Part shown: positions 22,868-36,508 of the stretch, piece after piece
Layout: every line of letters starts with the position of its first letter
How positions within the stretch are numbered: position 1 is the first letter of the stretch
From: Phialocephala subalpina
Lineage: Eukaryota; Ascomycota; Leotiomycetes; Helotiales; Mollisiaceae
Reading direction: 5' to 3'
NCBI GenBank assembly: GCA_900073065.1
Contig: FJOG01000001.1
Span: 274,384-338,383, forward strand
Length of the DNA stretch: 64,000 nucleotides
Notes under the pieces: generated by a model
What the model was told of the DNA's origin: nothing
What the model saw: only the letters and a program-made list of their open reading frames with translations
Databases searched by the model: none
Translations under genes and position numbers: made by a program

Positions 22868-24427
22868 TCAGTCTTGGAAAGAAAAACAATCCCCTGCAGA
22901 AAGTTCCCCAGTGATCATTTTTTGGCTTATCTCCATCATGCTTCCCGAACATTTCGGCGACTCGGAGGAGCGAGGACCGGATCGGATGGACTCCGTTGAT
23001 GCCGGCGGGGTCTCTTCTTTTGCCGCAAACCTCATCACAGTGTTTTCCACATCAAACAATGCCACCACGTTTTTCAAAAAAGGTAATCCTAATATGTTCT
23101 CACCCCATGCGAGGGTATTTGGTTGCACCGACGGCATACAAACACCACCTGGATGTCCTTGAAAAATCATATCCTCTCCGTTGTGCCGGAACATTTCTCC
23201 ACCGATTTTGAGACCCAGTCTCGGTGGCTTAGAATTGCAGTTTACCACATATACATTGGGATTGAACGAGGAGGGATAGGCTGCAGGGTCGTATAAGTCA
23301 AGTATGGACTTCGCGACTTGGGAAGGTAAGAGGTTGTAGCTGGAACCTGAATCAATGACAGCTTGGAACCTGGTGCGAGTCGTTGGATCATTCTGAGAAT
23401 GACAGACATTTTCAGAATCTCCTTTCCCGTAAGCTATACTTTCGATGCCGATTCTATAACCCTGTATGGCTGGATGTCGTATGATAAGTTGTTGCAGATG
23501 AGCCATTATTCCTTTCGTGATGATGGGTGCAGTAGCCCATTTGTCCGTGTGCTGAACATTTGGAATTTTTCCTAGCCCGAGGTAGCCTCCTGGCCCTTGC
23601 GTGTCATTGACTGGCAGCCTTTCAATGACCAGACTAAAGTTGGAGATTGACGATTGGGTATATAGGTTCGTGAAAAGAGGATCAATCAATCGTTCATCAG
23701 ACGCAATTTAGCCTCGATATGCCAGACCCAAGAGGCCGCTGATTCCGACAGATGTAGGGAAGGTCCCGCCTTGACCAAAGAAACCGGTTGTGGCCACCCC
23801 TATTTCTTGATGTCCAATGCTGAGATCTCCAATGGTGACGACTTGCTCACAGCCAATTTTGCCTTCTATCGTTTGCTTCGGATAGGTATGGCTGAAGGTA
23901 ATGCCTGGAGAATGTACGAAGGTCGCTGGGATAATGTATCGTGGCCCGGTACCCATGTTGCAGTATGGTTTTGATTTGTTTGTAGCCAGGTCGAGGCATG
24001 GGAAATCGACTCCAGCGACCCACAGCAGGCTACTGCCGGTGTCCACTATAAGGTTGAATTGTTGATTGCCGACCGTCAGGTTTGCTGTGATGGCAGAGTC
24101 GATCCAGCGGAGGTCGACTATTGATCCATGAGTCGAGTTTTTCCAATGTGCTGAATCTTGTGTAGATAGTGCGGGCATCAGCGCAGCACAGCGTGATCCC
24201 TGTGATGCCTGAGCCCTCTGCCACGCCAACTCTTTGCTCGGTATAAGCCTGAGGAAAATGTAGTCGAGACCGTAGCACAAGAACCATAGGACAGCCATGA
24301 TCTTTATAAGAGCGCGGAATACTTTCTTCACGGACCAAGCCATCGTGGCGAGCTGTAGTGGGACGATACGAGGCCAATGTTCGTTGGCGTGAGAGTAGAA
24401 GATGCAGAATACACAGCTCAGGAGCAT
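22868..24427 (-). pseudogene. Pepsin-like aspartic protease with one in-frame stop
   Basis: A single frame of 520 codons contains one TAA at 23708-23710 (codon 240), between GLLGLAYRG and IASDERLIDPLFTNLYTQ. Both catalytic motifs are present: LIVDTGSSLLW with Asp129, and FQAVIDSGSSYNLL in the second lobe. GISGLLGLAYRG and ENILGLPFLKNVVALFD are further family signatures. A hydrophobic stretch, about residues 36-60 from the first ATG, could be a signal anchor; translation may instead begin at the internal ATG, residue 29. No GT-AG intron could remove the stop. The rest is intact, so this is a recent pseudogene, a polymorphic null allele or a sequencing error. Confidence 0.8.
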
Positions 24428-24918
24428 TCGTTGTGCAACGATTGGGATTGGGATTGATAAGACTGCCGCGATGTTGTTGAGCGATGTTGATGCAATGTGA
24501 TGTTTGTTGAGAAGTGTGAGGAAGCCAAAGGGAGAAAGAACTTATGGTCGACTGACGCGGAGCATTAGGGGAAAGAGCAACTACTGCATCGCACCTGCCT
24601 GTTGTGCTGGGGGCGAAGCGATCAAGAGCCCCAAGAACGCTTCTAGAGGCATCGTGAGATATTGACTTGAGAGCTGAAATGCGATGCAGAATGTCCAAGA
24701 CGGCTTCAGAACTTACAATCCGCTGAACTGGGTTCAGTGACTTGTGTATTGTGCATGATGAGATCTTGCATACAGCCTGAATTCTACCAAGTACTAAGTA
24801 TCAGCATCACAAAGTCCTTCATCGGATCCGGACATTGACGATTCCCACTAGGGATAGGATGAAAAAGAATTCTATTGTTTGTACAGTGAACAGAGTCCAT
24901 ACCCATCTCGCATTCCAT
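24428..24918. other. Intergenic between the protease relic and the MICOS gene
   Basis: No gene signal was found. The frames present are antisense or out-of-frame shadows of the neighbours. The left part should hold the promoter of the protease, the right part the 3' untranslated region of the MICOS gene. Confidence 0.35.
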
Positions 24919-25747
24919 TTATTTTCCCTTCTTGACCCAATCCTCAACAGCCTCTCGTCCCGAGCTAACCTTATCATCCACAATATTAATAGCCTGCTGG
25001 GTATGAATCCTCGCCATCCTCCACGCCTTTTCAATCCCCTCTCTCGTCCTAATATGTCCATCTGCAATCGCTGGGAACCTCTGCTCATACTTCCACAGCA
25101 AATCCGAAACATTCCTCATTGTAACCGGCAGAACAACCCATCCTGCACCAATTCCAACAGCCAAAGGAACGGTGGCTCGTAGAAGGATGTTTCGGTTGCG
25201 AGACACGATACTGCCGGTCATGGCTGCTACGAGAACGTAGAGAGAGCCGGGCATGAGCTTTTCACCTGATTGTGGGGATGGTGCGAGGGATGCAACGGTG
25301 CTGGTGAAGCTTTCTTCGAGGTTGAGAGCTGAGTCCATGAATTGGTTCACCTTCTCCTCTGCCGCAGCGACATGGCCGTACAAGAACAGTCTACTCTTCC
25401 CAATTTGTACGGCCAATCGGTCTGTTGGTGTAGGTGACTTCTCTTTGGGAACAGTTCGGGTTGGTTCGGAGGTTGGGACTGAAGGGCTCGGAGGGGCAGG
25501 CGTGTTCTCGAAGTCATCGTAGATAGGTTTCCTTGACTGCAGAAAATATCAGCTGGATTCGGAGGATGGCATTAATGGGGTGAGGCATACATCTGGAGCT
25601 TCTGCTTGCAGAGAGGTCTTTGGGAAAAGGGCTACACCTGCAATCAGGACACCCGCAGCTACAGGCGCGGCGCGCTGTGGTTGTCAGCAGACATTCAATT
25701 GTTGAATAGAGTATACAAACCTGCCGCAATAAGATCCTCGCAGCCAT
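24919..25747 (-). CDS. MIC27: MICOS complex subunit (MIC26/MIC27, apolipoprotein O-like)
   Basis: Three exons, 25721-25747, 25591-25674 and 24919-25536, joined by GTTTGT...CACAG and GTATGC...TGCAG introns, give 242 residues. The first exon codes for only nine residues, MAARILLRQ, the basic start of a mitochondrial presequence, followed by a hydrophobic VAAGVLIAGVALFP. The middle, VQIGKSRLFLYGHVAAAEEK, and the GSLYVLVAAMTGSIVSRNRN plus PLAVGIGAGWVVLP segments form the two-helix hairpin of the apolipoprotein O-like family. The family shapes cristae junctions in the inner membrane, often with cardiolipin. It is divergent from OCT1, with 218 bp between starts. Confidence 0.88.
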
Positions 25748-25965
25748 AGCTCAATTATTGATCCGCAGGGCGCTCAATTGCAGATTGCAGATGTTGAATT
25801 TGACGTTGACAAGCTTGAGAATGTCGCGTGTTTTTATGCGGCTTGTGCACTTGCATAAGCGGCTCTGTATAAAAAGTTCTCGATGACCGAGGATCTCGAA
25901 ATAAACCTCCGAATTTCGCAACTTCGCAAATATTCCTAACGAAAGGCAATTTATGGACAAGAGGA
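25748..25965. promoter_or_regulatory. Shared divergent promoter of MIC27-like gene and OCT1
   Basis: Only 218 bp separate the two ATGs. Both products act in mitochondria, so coordinated expression from a bidirectional promoter is plausible (inference). No specific factor site was identified. Confidence 0.5.
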
Positions 25966-28392
25966 ATGTTTAAGAGATTGATTCCTCGACCATGGGTTTG
26001 CACACGATGCCTTCAACGCCAGCTGCCACGGCAGATTCGAGGTAACCATGCGCAAGCCGCTGCACCGAGGGTGCTCGAGGGGCAAGACAATGCAAGCTTC
26101 GCTGTAACGATAGCACAGCGACATGTCAATACTATAGCTCCAGGGGCTCAACACGATGACCGGACACTACGGCAGATCTTTGACTCTCCAGCTTTTTGGA
26201 AAGAGTACTCTCAATCCTCGAAGTCGGGAAGAAATACCGGTCTCTTCCAAAACCGATACCTCACAGAGCCCAAAGGCTTCGAGCAATTCGCGAACACGAC
26301 ATTGGAGAAGGCGAAGAGGATAGTGAAGAAGGTTCTCACAGCCTCGGCGCCAGAACAGTATAAACAAGTTGTCAGAGACTTGGACAGACTCAGCGATTTA
26401 CTATGTCGAGTTATAGACCTCTCGGATTTCGTCCGAGCTACACATCCAGATCCCCGAATTCAGCAAGCAGCTACGCAGGCCTATGCTATGATGTTCGAGT
26501 ACATGAATGTGCTCAACACTACGACCGGGTTGGCGAAGCAATTGGATGTTGCCATCAGGCTGTTTGAGGGAACAGGTGCATGGGAGGAGCAAGAGCAGAT
26601 GGTCGCGGAGATCTTGAAGAAAGACTTTGCGAAGTCTGCTATTGATTTACCAAGAGGAGATAGGGAACGGTTCGTTTCTTTGTCACAGGAGATTAGTGAG
26701 GTTGGCCCAGAGTTTGTGGACTATATGGCGCCAGAGAAGGAATACTTGACCTTCCCAAGTAGCAGGATGAAGGGTATGGATCCATTGCTGGTCAGGAGGT
26801 TGACGCAATGGGGCCAGGTCTCATTACCTACAACCGGTGGGCCTGCAAGTGCTGCATTACGGTCCGTCGAGGACGAGTCTGTCAGACAGGAAATCTTCAT
26901 GGCCAGCCGGACGTCATCGAAAACCACAGTGTCCAGGCTGGAAGAGCTATTGCGCAAAAGAGCACAGCTAGCTACACTGTCAAGATTTGGCAGCTATGCA
27001 GCTATGACCTTGGAAGACAAGATGGCGAAGACACCCGAATCAGTCAATGGGTTCCTCCAAGAACTGTCCAAAGACAACAGCTCCTTCGTCCAATCAGAAG
27101 TCCTACATCTCCTCAAAGCCAAAGCAATCCACATATCCACAGCTGACCCAACACTCAAACCTTGGGACAAAGAATACTACATGTCCCGCATCCTCGCCTC
27201 TGCCCAATCCCGCACCCGCAACTCTGACTTCCTCTCCTCCTACTTCTCCCTTGGCCGAGTAATGCAAGGCCTCTCCCGCCTCTTCTCTCGTCTATACGGA
27301 ATACGCTTCATTCCCCACGAGACCTTGCCTGGCGAGACTTGGAACCCGGACGTTCGACGCCTCGACGTAGTCTCCGAAACAGACGGACACGTTGCAGTCC
27401 TCTACTGCGATCTCTTCTCTCGCCCAGGAAAGTCGCCTAATCCAGCACATTTCACACTCCGCTGTTCACGCCTCATCTCCAACTCTGAAATCGAAGAAGC
27501 TGCCGCATCTCCCTCGCAACTATTCACCTCCCCCTCTGAAGCCGCGAACGACGGAATGGCCATCTCTCCTGCTACAGCAGAAGGAGTAATGCAACTCCCG
27601 ACTATCGCCCTAATCTGCGACTTCGCCACCAACGGCTCTCAACACTTACACAAACCCTCCCTACTATCATTCTCCGAAGTTGCAACCTTGTTTCACGAAA
27701 TGGGCCACGCGATCCATTCCATCCTCGGCCGTACCAACTTCCAGAACGTCTCGGGGACGAGATGTGCTACCGATTTCGCAGAATTACCGAGTGTGTTGAT
27801 GGAGCATTTTGCTGCCGATCCCGACGTACTATCACTCTTTGCAACTCATTACGAAACAGACCAACCTTTACCCTACCGCATGGTTGCTGAAAAATTAGCT
27901 CTTGATAAGAAGTTTGAGGGATCGGACACTGAAAACCAAATCTTGCTTTCGATGCTAGACCAAGCGTACCACTCCTCCCTCCCTCTGGACTCGAATTTCG
28001 ACACAACAAAAGTATATCACGATCTTCAACACAAGCACGGCATCCTACCACCCGACCCACCAGGGACGTCCTGGCAAGGCTTTTTCGGGCACTTGTTCGG
28101 GTACGGTGGTACATATTACAGCTATCTCTTCGATCGCGTCCTCGCCAAGAGAGTCTGGCAAGAAGTCTTCAGGTCAGGAATGAAGGGTGGCGCAGTGACG
28201 AGGGAGAATGGAGAGTTGTTTAAGGGTGAGGTGTTGAGGTTTGGTGGCTCGAGGGATCCTTGGACATGTTTGTCGAATGTTTTGAGGGATGAGAGACTTG
28301 AGGGTGGTGGGGAGAAAGCTATGGGTTTGGTGGGGAGTTGGGGTATTGAGGGGAGGAGGGAAGGGAGAGAAGGGACACAGTCGAAGTTGTAG
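25966..28392 (+). CDS. OCT1: Mitochondrial intermediate peptidase
   Basis: An intronless frame of 808 codons begins MFKRLIPRPWVCTRCLQRQL, a typical basic mitochondrial targeting sequence. The M3 metallopeptidase zinc site is FHEMGHAIHS with His577, Glu578 and His581; the third ligand is Glu606 in ATDFAELPSVLMEHF. The family removes an octapeptide from proteins already cut by the matrix processing peptidase. Length matches fungal Oct1 (about 770-810). The C-terminal end is rich in Gly, Glu and Arg. No lesions are seen. Confidence 0.95.
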   Translation: MFKRLIPRPWVCTRCLQRQLPRQIRGNHAQAAAPRVLEGQDNASFAVTIAQRHVNTIAPGAQHDDRTLRQIFDSPAFWKEYSQSSKSGRNTGLFQNRYLTEPKGFEQFANTTLEKAKRIVKKVLTASAPEQYKQVVRDLDRLSDLLCRVIDLSDFVRATHPDPRIQQAATQAYAMMFEYMNVLNTTTGLAKQLDVAIRLFEGTGAWEEQEQMVAEILKKDFAKSAIDLPRGDRERFVSLSQEISEVGPEFVDYMAPEKEYLTFPSSRMKGMDPLLVRRLTQWGQVSLPTTGGPASAALRSVEDESVRQEIFMASRTSSKTTVSRLEELLRKRAQLATLSRFGSYAAMTLEDKMAKTPESVNGFLQELSKDNSSFVQSEVLHLLKAKAIHISTADPTLKPWDKEYYMSRILASAQSRTRNSDFLSSYFSLGRVMQGLSRLFSRLYGIRFIPHETLPGETWNPDVRRLDVVSETDGHVAVLYCDLFSRPGKSPNPAHFTLRCSRLISNSEIEEAAASPSQLFTSPSEAANDGMAISPATAEGVMQLPTIALICDFATNGSQHLHKPSLLSFSEVATLFHEMGHAIHSILGRTNFQNVSGTRCATDFAELPSVLMEHFAADPDVLSLFATHYETDQPLPYRMVAEKLALDKKFEGSDTENQILLSMLDQAYHSSLPLDSNFDTTKVYHDLQHKHGILPPDPPGTSWQGFFGHLFGYGGTYYSYLFDRVLAKRVWQEVFRSGMKGGAVTRENGELFKGEVLRFGGSRDPWTCLSNVLRDERLEGGGEKAMGLVGSWGIEGRREGREGTQSKL

Positions 28393-28691
28393 AATATGTA
28401 CAGTACCTGTCTGGATAGACCTTCATGGCATGTATAATGAATGTACCAGATACCTCTCAATGTTCCACAATCACATCCGTCCATCACACCTGTTGAATAG
28501 GATCATCTATCCCACCTTGTTATTCAACCACACAACCTTCTTTCTACAAAAGAAAATGTCTTCTTGCTTCCTCTTACCTGATTACGTCTCGAGCAACACT
28601 TACTTCACCTCAAACAAGTCTGCCTCAAATAAAAGAATTCCACACCTGCTCACATCCCCACTTCAACTCAAGAGCCCAAGAGCATCAACAA

Positions 28692-28881
28692 ATGAGAATA
28701 TCACCCTGCTGGATCTGCTGCAAATGCATCAAACTCAACACTGAACGCGACCGCTACTACATAGGCGAAAACAATACCTGCGGCCGTCCACGAGGTACGT
28801 ACCTGCTGTGGGTACTGCATTTATCCTCCGCCTCCTCGAAATTAGTATTGCTGAACTATGTTAGAGTATGGCAACTTTTAA
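28692..28881 (+). CDS. Candidate 39-residue cysteine-rich peptide
   Basis: Exon 1 (28692-28794) encodes MRISPCWICCKCIKLNTERD and continues with RYYIGENNTCGRPR. A GTACGT donor at 28795 and a TTAG acceptor before 28865, with a CTGAAC branch point, join a short exon reading EYGNF and a stop at 28881. The C-W-x-C-C-x-C...N...C pattern recalls tiny fungal zinc-ribbon-like proteins (W-x-C-C-x-C-x-N type) of unknown role. The existence of a decayed second copy at 29311-29380 supports this being a real gene unit. There is no signal peptide. A chance frame cannot be excluded. Confidence 0.42.
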
Positions 28882-29310
28882 ATTCTGAAGACAGAACCGC
28901 TGGCCGGTTTTGCTAAAGAATGGGTGTTTACAAACAAGTGAGTGAGTGAGCGAGCGGGATTTTGAAATGGATTGGCTTTTCATGCGTGAGCTGGTCTCAG
29001 AACCGCTGGTCGGGCTTGGAGCGATCTTGAAAAAAAGATTGTTTGTCTGCAAACAAGTAAGCGAGCACTCACATTCCAACTACTATCTCGCTTTAATCAC
29101 AAGTAAGATGGCTGGACAGAATCATCTATCCCATCTCATTACTCAACTAACAAAAAAGAAGTCGCTTCCATAAAAGCACGCATTAATCCTTCATTCCTCC
29201 TTCCCACTTGTTACATATACTCCTATCCATGTTTCCAAACTATCACACCCTTCTCTATACGTAACTCCTAACGCAATATCACAAAGTAACACTTCAAACC
29301 AAGAAACCAA

Positions 29311-29380
29311 GAATAATAGGTATCTCGCCAGGCTAGATCTACTACAAATGCTTAAGGGTCCAACACCGAACGCGAAGAGA
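29311..29380 (+). pseudogene. RIP-killed copy of the Cys-rich peptide gene
   Basis: Aligned with 28692-28760, the frame reads ISPG-stop-IYYKCL where the first copy has ISPCWICCKC. The TGG Trp codon has become TAG and two TGC Cys codons have become TAC, while the start ATG has become ATA. These are G-to-A transitions, the result of CpA-to-TpA change on the opposite strand. The order of flanking blocks is the same as in the intact copy. Confidence 0.5.
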
Positions 29381-29390
29381 GCTGCGGTGA

Positions 29391-33575
<4,185 letters not shown>

Positions 33576-33809
33576 GGGGTAAAAAGCAGCGTTGATTCAT
33601 TGTTGCTTTTGATAGCTGCCTAGAATGAAATGATTGTCACTTGAACAGATATTTTCGATATGTGATAGATTATACCTGGAATTGATAGTTCCAGAAGAGG
33701 TTAGTGTCAAGCCCCAACCTCGCGTAATCTAACTTCAACCTCACATCCCCTACTTCAACCTGATTTCTCCAACCTCACCTCCCATCATCGCGCAACAAAA
33801 TCATCACAA

Positions 33810-34411
33810 ATGGTGTTCAACGTCAGTCTAGCACTCGACTCAATGTCTTGCGCACGTATATGGGCTCTCAGAACTCACTACCATCCCCCGTCGAATTCGC
33901 TATAAGCCCCCTCCGAGATCTCGTCTACTCACGTTACAATTCCAACCTATTGTCCAAAACGCTTCCTGCCCTAGCCAGCAAGCAAGCCCCCTTTAACATG
34001 GGGTTCTGCAATCCGCATCTATCACCCAGAAAGCAGTTCCCGGGCGTCTCGTTCAACGTCCGGTCTACAGAGCTCACTTTGTTTCGCAACCGTCTCTACG
34101 ATCAACTTGCGGACGCGGAAATTTTTGAAAATGTACCAGATACAGGCCTCGGAAGGTCAGTAAATAACAGCGTCATAGCAGTGGGAGAAGATCGAGCTCG
34201 AAACCCTGGAAATTACTCGAGACTTAAAGTCCCGGTCAAGAAGAAGATAGACAATATCGAGATGGCGAATCGCATCTTGAAGGAGATATCGGTCATTGAT
34301 CCGAAAGAGCTGGGAGTTTTGAGAGTTCTCGGGTTGAGGCTGGGATGGCAGCGGACGAGAAATGATCCGATGAAACAAGGGGAATTCATTCCATTTCTAG
34401 GGAAAGCATAG
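33810..34411 (+). CDS. Hypothetical protein, family not recognised
   Basis: The frame runs open to TAG at 34411. Either it starts at 33860 (MGSQNSLPSPVEF), or, as I prefer, a 12-bp first exon at 33810 (MVFN) splices over a 50-bp intron (GTCAGT...CTCAG) to NSLPSPVEFAISPLRDLVY. The product of about 180-187 residues is basic, with KVPVKKKIDNIEMANRI and VLRVLGLRLGWQRTRN near the end. No membrane segment or known motif is visible. It follows the catalase-peroxidase on the same strand. Confidence 0.5.
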
Positions 34412-35035
34412 GCATTATCCGACGCGACTTATCCCAGGCCCTTGCATTCGCTTACTTCCCCTGCTCTAAAGTGTTGCACGTGAAAGCAGACTTCTGCCTG
34501 AGGATTTAGTCACGCAGCCGACCTAGGCGTTATTTTCGAAATCTCTTCTCTCACCGGAACTAGAGGTGGTGTCAAGCTAGACTCTCTTCTACGTTCCATC
34601 GGCGAAATATGACTCCCTTAGTCTATTTACGCATTCTATGGAATTAGATCTTCTGTCCCCTTCTGATACTCTGTGAAGCTTTGCAAATTCTTTTCGTTCA
34701 AGTCGCGTTTCCATATCTTACTCGTTATCAACCATTAACTCGACATAGTGACCAGGGTCAGCTCGCACTTCTCCCTCAAGTAATAGCCAATGCTTCGCAT
34801 ACAGTAATAACCCTCAATATTCAACTTCTCCAACCCTTGAATCCTTGCCAAAGCACGTACAAAGAGCAAATTGTCACCCAAAACCCTCTTTTGCCCTCTC
34901 TTAAGCTTCCAGGGAGCTCGAAATGCATGTCGAAATGAATGTGTTGTGAAATCATAACCAAGAAATTGCTCCAAGCCGCGATAACTCAATCCCAGAAAGT
35001 CATAACATCATAGAATCATAGTAGTCTCGAGGCTT
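34412..35035. other. Intergenic, nothing recognised
   Basis: No coding or structural signal. It lies between convergent gene ends (the hypothetical gene and the GRF zinc-finger gene). Confidence 0.35.
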
Positions 35036-35910
35036 TCAATATTCATTTCCGTCAAAAGGGAGTGTCTCCGGAGTCATCTGCGGTCCTTTGAATGTAACGC
35101 ACATCTCGGTGCATCCCTCAGGAATCGGGAGTTTTATGACTCTATCCCCGGACCCTTCCACTCCACATATCTCTCGGACATGAGTCGAGGACAGCTGCAA
35201 GTTCTCATTGTCGTCCGCGTTCCATGTATCTCGTATCGGACATGGAGACTTGCTGAACATGCGGGACAGATTAGAGACAGAAGAGGCTCGCCCATGGATA
35301 GGGTCCGGACTTCTGGAACCAGGTGTCACTAGTGTCTGCACCTCCGTTTTTCTCTTCTTGGTAGGGGTAGTTTGTTCGGGGAAGATCGTTGTTGCTGGCC
35401 GTTTGCTGTTGGATAGTGCTGCTATTTGTTACCACCTCGGTCAATATAGGATCAAGTTTTGAGATTCAAGGATGCCATACCTTGTTTGCTTTCGAATCTA
35501 CCATCTAGTCTCTCAGATGATTCGTTTTCCTTCAGCGACTCGTTGAGCTTCCCATGGGTTGATGGTGTAAGGTAACCATCAATGAGTTCCTGCGTCCCTT
35601 TTTTCTTCGGAGTATGAGGCTCTGCGGACTCTGGGGCGGGGCCGAGTTGTGGTTTCACATTGTCGAATTCGTTGAACCAAATGATGCTCTTGCACTGGTC
35701 TTTGCGCGGCTTTACCCTAGGGCAACACCAGACTGCTCTGGTCAGCACGAGAATTTCCCTTCAAGATATTAGGTTGTTACATTTATCATCGTCGGTGAAT
35801 GGTTCAATCGCTGTCTTCTTCACTCGCTTGGCCATCTCTTCCCTACATTTGCACATTGGAATCCCTTTTTGGGTAATAGTGACCCCTTCAAATATAGAAC
35901 TCAAACGCAT
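35036..35910 (-). CDS. GRF-type zinc-finger protein
   Basis: Three exons, 35781-35910, 35481-35732 and 35036-35394, add up to 246 codons plus stop-phase agreement. Introns are 48 bp (GTAACA...GAGCAG, with CTGAC branch) and 86 bp (GTATGG...GGCCAG). Splicing rebuilds a zf-GRF domain near the N-terminus: GIPMCKCREEMAKRV, then DDDKFWCCPRVKPRKDQC and IIWFNEFD, with Cys20, Cys22, Cys47 and Cys57 as likely zinc ligands and the F/W-x-C-P and Q-C-K...W-F/D-E signature. The remainder is Ser/Pro/Lys-rich with a TTPTKKRK nuclear-signal-like stretch. GRF fingers bind single-stranded nucleic acid in TOP3A, APE2, NEIL3 and TTF2. It is divergent from a SNF2 ATPase. Confidence 0.75.
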
Positions 35911-35984
35911 TTTCCGCGCGAGATCTATGGCTGAAAGATAGAGGGAGTTGCAAACGAGCGGGTCTAGGGCACTGCAGATGCGGA

Positions 35985-36028
35985 GCAGGGTGATTGCAGG
36001 GTGATTGCAGGGTGATTGCAGGGTGATT
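35985..36028. repeat. 11-bp minisatellite, four copies
   Basis: GCAGGGTGATT is repeated four times without change. It lies 75-118 bp before the ATG of the GRF gene, in the 598-bp region between it and the SNF2 gene. Confidence 0.85.
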
Positions 36029-36508
36029 GTGGAGATGAGCACGCAGGTGGTGAGACAGCGCGTCGCGTCCCAGCATCTCGACGCGCAAAGAACCGCCGGC
36101 AGGGGATTTTTCCGAGAGCCGTGTCAATGCCTCAGGCAGAAGTCTACATTCAACTTGCCGAACTAAGTAAGGCCCTGCTTAAACTCCGGCCCCTAAGTCT
36201 AAGCGCGGCATCTCTCTATCAACCGCCGATAGCGGCTATTACACCCCCCCTCCAGATTTCGTGAACCCTTCAAGATCGAACAACCATCATGAATTCCCAC
36301 CATTGTCCTTTCACTTCCTGAAGCTTGCAGGCATCATGGCTCTCATGCTCCGGATCGTACTTTAAATGTCCCCACAAAGCAGGGTCTTTGTATCATCCTA
36401 ATTCCCGATACTACTCTCTCCCTTCAGTCGCATCAACTGGCTGCCTAATCCTAATACTTTTCCCTTCTCCTTCCACAACCATCGATCCCGACCGGACATT
36501 ACTTCAAG

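Larger units (their letters stand above)
28500..29390. repeat. Local duplication around a tiny Cys-rich gene
   Basis: Sequence from about 28500 to 28800 recurs, strongly diverged, at about 29118-29390. ATCATCTATCCCA opens both copies, and the GATCT-GCTGC-AAATGC block (ACTAC in copy 2) lies near their ends. A second, shorter duplication lies between them: AGAACCGCTGGCCGG at 28893 recurs as AGAACCGCTGGTCGG at 28999, each followed by AAACAAGT and a GCGAGC motif. Confidence 0.5.
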
